This document shows, in pieces, positions 45,434 to 52,568 of a stretch of DNA of 61,343 nucleotides. The notes under the pieces were generated by a model. That model was not told the origin of the DNA and did no database searches. It worked only from the letters and a program-made list of their open reading frames with translations. The position numbers were made by a program, and so were the translations under genes. Source of the DNA: Candidatus Palauibacter polyketidifaciens (GTDB lineage Bacteria > Gemmatimonadota > Gemmatimonadetes > Palauibacterales > Palauibacteraceae); assembly GCF_947581785.1 (NCBI RefSeq), contig NZ_CANPVO010000001.1, positions 1 through 61,343 of the forward strand, read 5' to 3'. Within the stretch, counting starts at the first letter, position 1, and the number at the start of each line of letters is the position of its first letter.

Positions 45434-46713
45434 CCCTCCTCGTTCTCTTCGCCGGCCTGCTGCTCCTCATCGCCGTCGGCGTGCCGATCGCGGTCGCGCT
45501 CGGGATCGTCGCGCTCGTCGCCATAGCCGCCTCGGGCGGCGTCGCCATGCTCCCGAACGCCGGCCTCGTGCTGTTCGACGGGGCGACCTCGTTCCCGCTC
45601 ATCGCCATCCCGCTCTTCATCCTCGCGGGCGCGATCATGAACGCGACCGGGATCTCGCGCCGGCTCATCGCCTTCGCCTCCGCGATCGTCGGGTTCATCC
45701 GCGGCGGCCTCGCGATGGTCGGCATCTCCGCCTCGCTCTTCTTCGCCGAGATCTCGGGCTCCGCCGTGGCCGATGTCGCCGCGCTCGGCTCCATCCTCAT
45801 CCCCGCCATGAAGAAACGCGGCTACCGGACGCCCTTCGCCGCGGCCGTGACGTCCTCCTCGGCCACGCTCGCCGTCATCATCCCCCCGTCCATCCCCATG
45901 ATTCTGTACGGCGTCATGGCCGAGGCCTCGGTCGTCGAGCTGTTCGTCGCCGGCATTGTGCCCGGGGTGCTCGGCGGCCTGCTGCTGATGTTCGTGGCCT
46001 GGCTCTACGCCCGCCGCCACGACTTCCCCGTGGAGGGACGGTTCGAACTCCGCCGCGTTTGGACGACGGCGCGCGAGGCGGGGTGGGCGCTGCTCCTGCC
46101 CGCGATCATCCTCGGCGGGATCTTCAGCGGCTGGGTGACGGCGACGGAGGGAGCCGGGCTCGCCGTCGTCGCGTCGCTCGTCGTGGGCGGACTCATCTAT
46201 CGCGAACTCGACCTCGCTCACCTGCGCGAGGCGATGCTCGAGGGCGGGGTACAGACGGCCGTCGTCATGCTCCTCGTCGCGACCTCCGCCCTGCTCGGCG
46301 ACTACCTCACCGAACAGCGGCTCCCGCAGGCGGTCGCGGCCGGGATCATGGGGCTCACGGCGAACAAGTGGCTCATCCTCGCGCTGCTCAACGTCTTCTT
46401 CCTCGTCATCGGCCTCTTCCTGCACTCGGCCGCGGCCATCATCCTCGTCGTCCCCATCGTGATGCCGCTCGTGCGCGCGGCGGGGATCGACCCCGTGCAC
46501 TTCGGCCTCATCGTCACGCTCAACCTCGGCATCGGCCAGCAGACGCCGCCGGTGGCGAGCGTGCTCGTGACCGCCTGCTCCGTCGCCAAGGCGGACATCT
46601 GGGAGGTGAGCAAGGTCAACCTCCGCTTCGTCGCCGTCCTCGTCGCCGTCCTGCTCCTGGTGACGTACGTGCCCGCGATCCCCCTCGCCCTGGTCAACGT
46701 CCTCTACCACTGA
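45430..46713 (+). CDS. TRAP transporter large permease (DctM family)
   Basis: A 427-residue protein with about 12 membrane segments. FAEISGSAVADVAALGSILIPAMKKRGY and SSATLAVIIPPSIPMILYG are hallmark DctM sequences; NLGIGQQTPPVASVL closes the transport domain. With the two genes before it this forms a complete three-part TRAP system. The gene closes the unit; a weak hairpin lies 25 bases after the stop. Confidence 0.94.
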   Translation: MTLLVLFAGLLLLIAVGVPIAVALGIVALVAIAASGGVAMLPNAGLVLFDGATSFPLIAIPLFILAGAIMNATGISRRLIAFASAIVGFIRGGLAMVGISASLFFAEISGSAVADVAALGSILIPAMKKRGYRTPFAAAVTSSSATLAVIIPPSIPMILYGVMAEASVVELFVAGIVPGVLGGLLLMFVAWLYARRHDFPVEGRFELRRVWTTAREAGWALLLPAIILGGIFSGWVTATEGAGLAVVASLVVGGLIYRELDLAHLREAMLEGGVQTAVVMLLVATSALLGDYLTEQRLPQAVAAGIMGLTANKWLILALLNVFFLVIGLFLHSAAAIILVVPIVMPLVRAAGIDPVHFGLIVTLNLGIGQQTPPVASVLVTACSVAKADIWEVSKVNLRFVAVLVAVLLLVTYVPAIPLALVNVLYH

Positions 46714-46738
46714 TGTGACGCCGTGCTCACCGGCCGTA

Positions 46739-46762
46739 TCCCCGGGATCGCCTGATCGGGGA
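46739..46762 (+). terminator. Possible weak terminator after the TRAP operon
   Basis: Two stem parts, TCCCC with GGGGA and GATC with GATC, close a 4-base loop with a 2-base bulge. It lies soon after the dctM stop, but no T run follows. Confidence 0.35.
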
Positions 46763-46881
46763 GGAATCGGCGCATGAACGCGGGGTCCTCGCGTTCGGCG
46801 GCTCCGACGCGCGATGCGGCGCCGTCGTGATCTGGACGAAGCAGGGTGTGATGTAAGGTTTTTGAAGCCGGAGGCGTTTGT

Positions 46882-46989
46882 GTTACCGGGTGCGCCGTTT
46901 TCTGGCGCGCTTTCGGTAACGGACGACCGGGCTCAAAGGAGAAACACATGCGACCCGACCACTGCCGCGGCGTGATCCGTCTCGGTTAG
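46882..46989 (+). promoter_or_regulatory. Stem-loop followed by a 13-codon leader-like peptide
   Basis: An outer 7-bp stem (GTTACCG 46882-46888 with CGGTAAC 46914-46920) and an inner 5-bp stem (GCGCC with GGCGC) form a hairpin. Then AAAGGAG, a strong ribosome site, precedes ATG 46948 and a short frame MRPDHCRGVIRLG ending in TAG. The layout resembles a leader peptide or RNA switch, but I recognise no known class and no clear target gene follows closely. Confidence 0.4.
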
Positions 46990-47427
46990 ACCCGCGCGCA
47001 CGACGGCTCCCCGCGGAGCCCCGCGAAGCGTACGGCCGCCCTGCCCCGGCAACTCGGGGCAGGCCGCCGTCGCCCCACCCGGCGGCCGGTAAGCGCGCCC
47101 GGCACGTCGAGTTGGCACGCCGTCGTGAGGAGCGCCAACGGCAGCGAGCGCCGTCCAATTTTCGATGACGCTTTTTTAAGTTTCAACACTTATATCACAT
47201 TGTCATCACTACAGTTATCGATCAAAAAAACGTCGTTTACGGCCCTCTCCGTCGAGAAAAGCCGGATGGTCGCTCGCGAAGTTTTGCCCTCGGGAGGACC
47301 ATTAATTGTAGAGGGATGATTCACGCCGGCTCCATCGGTTCCGGCGCAGGGGCCCGACGACAAGGACGAAATCCTCCGTGGAAAGAGGCAAGAGGGCACG
47401 CCTGGTTGCGCGAGGTGGCGCGGTTTG

Positions 47428-47958
47428 ATGACCGCGGACCGGGAGCAGCAATTGTCGCGCAGGGCGGCGCGCGGCGATCGCCGAGCGCTGCACGCCCTGT
47501 ACGAGGAGTACTCGGGGCAGTTGTTCGCCGTTGCGTACCGCTTGACGGAGTCGTCCGCCGATGCTCGGGACGTGATGCACGGTGTCCTTGCCGACCTTCC
47601 CGAGATGTTCCGGCGCTTCGATGGCAAGCGGCCGCTGGGCCCCTAGCTTCGTTCCGTGACGGTTCACACCGCCCTCAGACACGTCCGGTCGGAGCGGAGG
47701 CGACAGGAGATCGCGATGGCCGCCGCGCCCGACGAGGAGGAGGTGATCGCCTCGCCGGAGTCCCGGATCCTGGATTCGATCGCGCTGGAACGCGCGCTGA
47801 CTTCGCTCGAGGAGGGGCTGCGGAGGGTCGTCGTTCTCAAGGAGCTGGAGGGGTATTCACACCGGGAGATCGCCGAGCTTCTCCAGATCGAGCGCGCGAC
47901 CTCGGAGGGGCGGTTGTACATGGCGCGGAAGCAGCTTCGCGCCAGGCTGTCGGAGTGA
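47428..47958 (+). pseudogene. ECF-type sigma factor interrupted by an in-frame amber codon
   Basis: The first 72 codons encode region 2 of an ECF sigma factor (RRALHALYEEYSGQLFAVAYRLT, then SSADARDVMHGVLADLPEMFRRF). A TAG at 47644-47646 follows GKRPLGP, and the same frame then continues without shift as LRSVTVHTALRHVRSERRR and region 4 (LEGYSHREIAELLQIERATSEGRL). The codon at the stop is where the family has Trp (W-L-R), so TGG to TAG is a simple explanation. Either the gene is broken, the stop is read through, or region 4 restarts at GTG 47656. The anti-sigma gene follows by 15 bases. Confidence 0.85.
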
Positions 47959-47973
47959 TAGGGGAGCTGAGAG

Positions 47974-50145
47974 ATGGAATCCTGCAAACATATCGATGAA
48001 TGGACGCTGAACCGCTACGCAGACGGGGAGTTGTCCGGACCGTCCGCCGCTGCCGTGCGGCAACACCTTCGTTCGTGCGCGATCTGTCGGCGCGAGGTCC
48101 GGCTCATTCGCGAGTTGAGTGCCGCACTCCGCGCCCTTCCCACGCCGAATCCACCTGATGGGTTGTTCGAAGAGATCTACCCGCAGGAAGCGGGCAGTGC
48201 CGCCGCGATCCCTTTCCCCGTTGCGGAGGCGCAGTCGGTTGCGTTCTCCCGACGCTTGGTTCTCTCGGGAGGGGCCTTCCTGATCGCAGGGATCGCGGCC
48301 GTCCTCGCATTGACGATCGGACCCGAGCGCGCCATGGCCGGTGCGAGCACCCTGCGGTTCCACCGAGAGGAGCCGGGCGCGCTCACGCTCCGGTACGAGA
48401 CGGTCTCGCCGCTGGCGGCGGAACCCGGCCTCCGGGCGCGGCTGCGATACTGGGTGCCCGACTCCCTCCGTTTCGCGCAGACCGAACCCGGATACCGCGT
48501 CGTCGAACTCTCCCGGGAGGACCCCGGCGTATTCTCCGGCGCGGTCGGTCTGCCCCCCGGCGCCGTGTACGCGGTCGCCGCCGTCGAACACCTGGACGGG
48601 AACTACATCGACAGCGACTTCGGCCGGTCCTGGGAGTATCTCAAGACGGACGCGGAAGGCCGAGCGACGCTGGACGCCCGCCTGTACCAGGTGCTGGCCA
48701 CCGCGGATTTGAGCCCCGCGAGGGCCGTCGAGGTGACCGGGCAGGCGCTGTCGGAGTACCCCGAGCGACCCGAGCTATGGGCAGCACTCCTCCTGTATGA
48801 GCGGGGTGCGCCGCTTGAGGACACCGGGGAGACCCCGCCGGGCGCGCACGGCGAGCGCCTTGAACGGATGGACGCGGCTGCACGGCTGAGGGCCCCCGGG
48901 CCGGGCGAAATGCATGCCTTGAGCCTCTACGCCCGCCTCCTCGGGCGGGAGGATATCGAGGCCTACTGGCGGAGCGAGTTGACCGCCGAACATCCCCGGC
49001 ACGAGTACGCGTCGCAGGCTCGCCTGAGGACGATCCTGCGGTCGTCCACGTCCCCTGCAGAAAAACTGGACGCGCTGGACCGGAGTTGGAGGCTCGCACC
49101 GATGCCCTCGGTTGCCCAGGTCGGGCTGCAGCTCGCCCAGGAGGTGTCCGATCCGGCCCTCACAAGGGTCTGGCTCGAAAGGTACGCATCCGACGCTGTG
49201 TTTCGAGATTCCCGGCTCGATGTCGAAGTGACGGAAGGCATGGCTGAGGTGCCCGCTCTTGGGGCGATCGCCGAGGAGTGGATCCTGCAACAGTTGAACG
49301 GGCAGCCGGACTGGCTCGGCCCGGATCGGCCGCTTGCCGGGACGCGAGCCAACTTCGAGGCGGAGGCCGCCGAGAGTCTGGCCCGCCTGCAGGTGCTCCT
49401 CGGACGGCTGCGGCTGACCCGAGGCGACCGGGCAGGGGCGTTCGATGCCTTCGAGCGCGCCGCCGAACTCAGCTGGAACCCCCGTGTCTTCGTGGAGTTA
49501 GCGAGATTCCACGCGGAGGCCGGGTCATCGACTCGCGCCGCCCAGTTGCTGGCGCTCGCGCAGGCGGACCCCGTCATCCCGCTCGAACCACACGTGCCTG
49601 AAGGAGAAGACTGGGCGATTGCACCGACGGAAGGCCGCTTGGCTGTAGCGCGCGCGGCGTGGCGGGAGCACCTGGCAGCGTCACTGCTCGCTGAGTGGGT
49701 CAACGGAAGCGCCCGTCTCGCGACTGCCTCCGGCAAAGAGAGCACGTTGCACGAGGCGACCGGCGGCGACGTGACCCTCGTGATCCACAGCCTGCAACCG
49801 AGCCTTGTCCCTTCCGAGAGCTTTGACCTGCTCGAGGCCAACGCCGCGAACCTTGGAGCGGAGGGCGCACAGATGTTGTTGGTCGCCGTCGAACCCGATC
49901 CCCCGAACGAGACTCAGACTGGCGCACCTGATCGCGCCGATTCGATCCCCCCCTTCCTCTACGACGGCCGATCCGAAGTCTGGGAAGCGCTAGGTGCTTG
50001 GAAGGGTGTTCAGTGCTTCGTTGTGGATGCCACTGGCATTCTGCGGTATCGCGGAGAAGATCTTGCAACGGCACTCCGCCTCACACTCATGCTGCGAGAT
50101 GGCTCGCTGTCGTCGTTAACCCAATTGAAAGGGAGCGAAAGATGA
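47974..50145 (+). CDS. Large zinc-finger anti-sigma-like membrane protein with TPR-like and thioredoxin-like parts
   Basis: A 723-residue protein. Residues 1-45 form an anti-sigma zinc finger (zf-HC2: His in QQHLRSC, then C-x2-C in SCAIC). One membrane helix lies near 90-108 (SGGAFLIAGIAAVLALTIG). A long, mostly helical periplasmic part with TPR-like stretches follows. The last 110 residues (VTLVIHSLQPSLVP, later VQCFVVDATGILRYRG) look like a thioredoxin/redoxin fold without the C-x-x-C pair. It probably controls the sigma factor encoded just upstream and senses something in the envelope. Its stop overlaps the next gene, a Cys-rich peptide (ATGA). Confidence 0.72.
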   Translation: MESCKHIDEWTLNRYADGELSGPSAAAVRQHLRSCAICRREVRLIRELSAALRALPTPNPPDGLFEEIYPQEAGSAAAIPFPVAEAQSVAFSRRLVLSGGAFLIAGIAAVLALTIGPERAMAGASTLRFHREEPGALTLRYETVSPLAAEPGLRARLRYWVPDSLRFAQTEPGYRVVELSREDPGVFSGAVGLPPGAVYAVAAVEHLDGNYIDSDFGRSWEYLKTDAEGRATLDARLYQVLATADLSPARAVEVTGQALSEYPERPELWAALLLYERGAPLEDTGETPPGAHGERLERMDAAARLRAPGPGEMHALSLYARLLGREDIEAYWRSELTAEHPRHEYASQARLRTILRSSTSPAEKLDALDRSWRLAPMPSVAQVGLQLAQEVSDPALTRVWLERYASDAVFRDSRLDVEVTEGMAEVPALGAIAEEWILQQLNGQPDWLGPDRPLAGTRANFEAEAAESLARLQVLLGRLRLTRGDRAGAFDAFERAAELSWNPRVFVELARFHAEAGSSTRAAQLLALAQADPVIPLEPHVPEGEDWAIAPTEGRLAVARAAWREHLAASLLAEWVNGSARLATASGKESTLHEATGGDVTLVIHSLQPSLVPSESFDLLEANAANLGAEGAQMLLVAVEPDPPNETQTGAPDRADSIPPFLYDGRSEVWEALGAWKGVQCFVVDATGILRYRGEDLATALRLTLMLRDGSLSSLTQLKGSER

Positions 50146-50348
50146 CCCTGAAGCGATTCGCCATGATCATTGCAGTCGCGCTGATCGCGGCCGCCGTTCC
50201 GGTCGCGGGAAAGGCAGATGGCTCCGCAGGATTGCGGTTGTCCACCGCGTCGTGTGCGGAGGCAGACTGCGGGAGCATATCGAAGGTGGATTGCATCTGT
50301 CCGGACATGCAGATGAACAATCGCAAGCCGCGCTGCGTTGAGCCCTGA
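50142..50348 (+). CDS. Small exported Cys-rich peptide
   Basis: A 68-residue protein with a clear signal peptide (residues 1-24, MTLKRFAMIIAVALIAAA then cut near VAGKA) and a short mature part with five Cys at 38, 43, 51, 53 and 65 (C-x4-C-x7-C-x-C-x11-C). No family recognised. Its ATG overlaps the stop of the anti-sigma-like gene, so it is probably translated with it, and the propeller lipoprotein gene follows by 10 bases. A GGGAGCG ribosome site precedes it. It is likely disulfide-bonded after export; its role is unknown. Confidence 0.7.
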   Translation: MTLKRFAMIIAVALIAAAVPVAGKADGSAGLRLSTASCAEADCGSISKVDCICPDMQMNNRKPRCVEP

Positions 50349-50358
50349 TCGAGTCGGA

Positions 50359-51414
50359 ATGAGGCGGTCGGTGATCGGGCTGGCGGTCGCGATCTTGGCG
50401 ATCGGCGCGTGTCGTCAGGCGGAACCGGCCGCGCTCGACACCGGCAGCCTTCCCGAGTTGACGCCGGAGGCCGTCTTCGCGGACGACTCGCTCGGCTGGA
50501 TCGTCGAGATCGCGTTGGCCGGAGACCGCGTGGTGGCGCTGGATGCGATGCTGGAGCCGTCGGTTCACGTCGTCGATCTCGAGACGCCGGGGCGCCTCGG
50601 TTCCTATGGCCGCCAGGGCGACGGGCCGGGCGAGTTCAAGGACCCGGAGCAGATCGTGATCGGGGCCGCGGAATCGCCCGACGAGGTCTGGATCCTCGAT
50701 GGCATCCATCAGCGCCTCACGCGGTTGTCCCTGCCGGAGATCGAAGCGGGGGCGGAAGTGAACCCGGAGACCGTCCCGCTGAACGGTCCGATCGCCGGAG
50801 CACTCGTGCGCGCTTCGGACGGGACGTGGTTCGCCGGCGGATGGATCACAGAGGGTCGTATCGGTCGCTACCACGCGAACCGGAGCTACGACCGCACCAT
50901 CCTGGGCTTCCCGCCCGAGGTGGCGGAGGCGCCGGGGACGACGCTCCCGCAGGCGTACGAGAGCTGGGTCGTGGCCGATCCCGCAGGGGACCGCCTGGCC
51001 GCCGCGACGCTCCTCGGCGGGCTGCTCGAGATCTTCGACCATGACGGCGTTCCGATCGCCCGGGCGGCGGTGCCCGACCCCTTCCAGCCCGCGTGGGCCC
51101 AGGGACAATCGAGCAGCGGGCGGGGCGTAATGGCCATCAGTCCGGAGACGCGTTACGGCTTCACGGACCTGGCCGCCACCCAACGCTACCTGTACGGCGT
51201 CTTCTCGGGACGGAGGGTGGATGAGGACGGGCCCGTCTGGGCGTCGCAGCAGGTGCAGGTCTACACCTGGGACGGCGCATACGTGAGGACGCTGCGCCTC
51301 GACCGGAGCGCGGAGGCCATCGCGATCGACGCCTCCGACACGTGGCTCTACGCGAGCGGACTCGAACCCACGCCGTGGATCGGCCGCTTCCGGCTCCCGG
51401 AGCTCACGCGATGA
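50359..51414 (+). CDS. 6-bladed beta-propeller lipoprotein
   Basis: A 351-residue protein with lipobox LAIGAC (Cys about 18) and the family mark SYGRQGDGPGEFKDPEQI, followed by blade-like repeats (VWILDGIHQRLTRLSL, TRLDRSAEA-type edges). It directly follows the Cys-rich peptide gene and overlaps the next small gene by 4 bases. A surface or periplasmic binding protein is likely; the ligand could be the peptide next door, which is inference. Confidence 0.78.
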   Translation: MRRSVIGLAVAILAIGACRQAEPAALDTGSLPELTPEAVFADDSLGWIVEIALAGDRVVALDAMLEPSVHVVDLETPGRLGSYGRQGDGPGEFKDPEQIVIGAAESPDEVWILDGIHQRLTRLSLPEIEAGAEVNPETVPLNGPIAGALVRASDGTWFAGGWITEGRIGRYHANRSYDRTILGFPPEVAEAPGTTLPQAYESWVVADPAGDRLAAATLLGGLLEIFDHDGVPIARAAVPDPFQPAWAQGQSSSGRGVMAISPETRYGFTDLAATQRYLYGVFSGRRVDEDGPVWASQQVQVYTWDGAYVRTLRLDRSAEAIAIDASDTWLYASGLEPTPWIGRFRLPELTR

Positions 51415-51710
51415 AGGCGGACATCTCCTACTCCGACTGGGTGGACTGGCTCGCGTTCGAGTTGGCCTTCGTCGAACTCTACAAGTCGGCGACTCCGTCT
51501 CAGCAGCAGGAGATGAGGGCGACCCTCCGCCGGCTCGTCAAAGGCATCGACGAAGCGGCAGTCGATGCCTTCGTATCGCAGGTCCCGAACTTCGAGCGGG
51601 CGCTCAGCTGTTACTCGTCCGAGGAACAGGCCGACTTCGTGCCTCAGTTCAAGACAGCCGTGACCGAATTCGCCCAGTGCTTGGCCAGCGTCGCCGGAAA
51701 ACGGGATTGA
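51411..51710 (+). CDS. Small hypothetical protein
   Basis: A 99-residue, mostly helical, soluble protein (MKADISYSDWVDWLAFELAFVEL, later VDAFVSQVPNFERALSCYSS). No signal peptide, membrane segment or known motif. ATG overlaps the propeller stop (ATGA), so it is part of the same unit as the anti-sigma gene, Cys-rich peptide and propeller. It ends at 51710. Confidence 0.6.
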   Translation: MKADISYSDWVDWLAFELAFVELYKSATPSQQQEMRATLRRLVKGIDEAAVDAFVSQVPNFERALSCYSSEEQADFVPQFKTAVTEFAQCLASVAGKRD

Positions 51711-51785
51711 AGCCGCCGTCGCCCCTGCCCCGGAGCCGCTACCACCCACCGTTGCAGCGACCTGGCAGGACAGGTGTGTGCACGC

Positions 51786-51950
51786 ATGGGTAAAGCTCGA
51801 GGCAACGCGCGCATCAGCCGGAGCTACACCCACCGCAACAGGCCGGTTGTCCGCACCGTTCTAGAGCTCGTCGACCGCCTCGGGCTCTCATCGTGTGAGG
51901 CAGAGATCACGCAGCGTGTCTTCGATGATCTTGGCGAGGCCGCGAGATGA
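51786..51950 (+). CDS. Short hypothetical protein (54 residues)
   Basis: An ATG frame of 54 codons, basic at the start (MGKARGNARISRSYTHRNRP) and helical after (VVRTVLELVDRLGL). Its TGA overlaps the ATG of the following receiver-like frame (ATGA), which supports it as a real coding unit. No family recognised; it could also be a remnant of a longer gene. Confidence 0.4.
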   Translation: MGKARGNARISRSYTHRNRPVVRTVLELVDRLGLSSCEAEITQRVFDDLGEAAR

Positions 51951-52290
51951 TTGGAGTTCTTACGGATTCCGCTCACGACGCCGCGCTCATCGAGCAAGCC
52001 GTTGGCGGCACGGCGCGGGTGGTCCACGGCTCCAAACAGTTCCCGAACGGCGACGGACCTTTCGAGTGTCTGGTCTTGGGTTGCCGCAGCCGACGTCTGA
52101 AAGAGATGACCGGGCTCTTGAAGGAACTGGAACGGACGATGCGTGGGTTCCCATCGTTCTCGTGACCGACCGCGACCCCGACGTTGCTCGCGGTTTGAGG
52201 GACGTCAGGGTGTCGGAAATCGTCTGGTTCGAAGATCTGGCTACCGGGCTCCAGCCCCGCGTCGACAAGGTGCTGGGCGCTGGACGTGCC
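51947..52290 (+). pseudogene. Receiver-like regulator gene broken by a frameshift
   Basis: The ATG frame reads MIGVLTDSAHDAALIEQAV, then FECLVLGCRSRRLKEMTGLL, like the first half of a response-regulator receiver fold, and stops at 52165. From about 52135 a second frame, one base back, carries on naturally: WVPIVLVTDRDPDVARGL, then VSEIVWFEDLATGLQPRV, the second half of such a fold. A one-base loss near 52130 explains both pieces. No DNA-binding domain is visible after it, so the gene is also probably truncated. Confidence 0.55.
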
Positions 52291-52416
52291 CGTGAGTCGG
52301 TCGACTCCGGCGGCCGCCGACCTTCACCCCGAGCATCTGCGGACCCACGCGGGCGCGGAACCGAAACGCTCGGTCCTGCGCCTCCAATCGAAACCCAAAG
52401 AACGGAGACATTATAC

Positions 52417-52568
52417 ATGATTGAGCCACTGCGATCAGATCTTGGGCAAGATGCAGACCCGAGGATCTCCCGGGTCCTGGCACATGCCAGATTTGTGAGG
52501 TAGCAAACGCGGATTGCTGGGTGCTGTTGTGTAACGGCGGCCCTATTCTCACAAACTGCGTGTTCTAG
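52417..52568 (+). other. Possible broken Cys-rich peptide gene
   Basis: A frame ending at 52568 reads TCQICEVANADC, then WVLLCNGGPILTNCVF: five Cys in 27 residues (C-x2-C-x6-C-x4-C-x8-C). It has no start codon of its own (stop at 52422-52424, no ATG or GTG after). An ATG at 52417 with a CGGAG site begins an overlapping 28-codon frame in a different phase. One indel could join them. It lies 80 bases before a propeller gene, like the intact Cys-rich peptide genes. This may also be chance. Confidence 0.3.

Larger units (their letters stand above)
46714..47427. other. 714-base stretch without a convincing protein gene
   Basis: After the TRAP genes there is a bulged hairpin, a stem-loop followed by a 13-codon open frame (46882-46989), a GC-rich hairpin (47040-47048 with 47055-47063, loop of 6) and an AT-rich patch (about 47156-47240) with T and A runs, unusual for this genome. 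The patch may hold the promoter of the sigma factor gene that follows. The frame from 46990 to 47319 is open in phase with the short peptide, but its translation does not resemble a known protein. Confidence 0.55.

Noticed and set aside
46704-46949. 81-codon minus-strand frame after the TRAP genes
   Set aside because: No family similarity, no ribosome site, and it runs across hairpins; probably chance.
47040-47063. GC-rich hairpin with a 9-base-pair stem as a terminator
   Set aside because: No T run follows and no convincing gene ends before it; it may simply reflect GC-rich sequence.
47125-47319. Open frame of 64 codons through the AT-rich patch
   Set aside because: The translation is not protein-like, half of it lies in the AT-rich patch, and there is no clear ribosome site.
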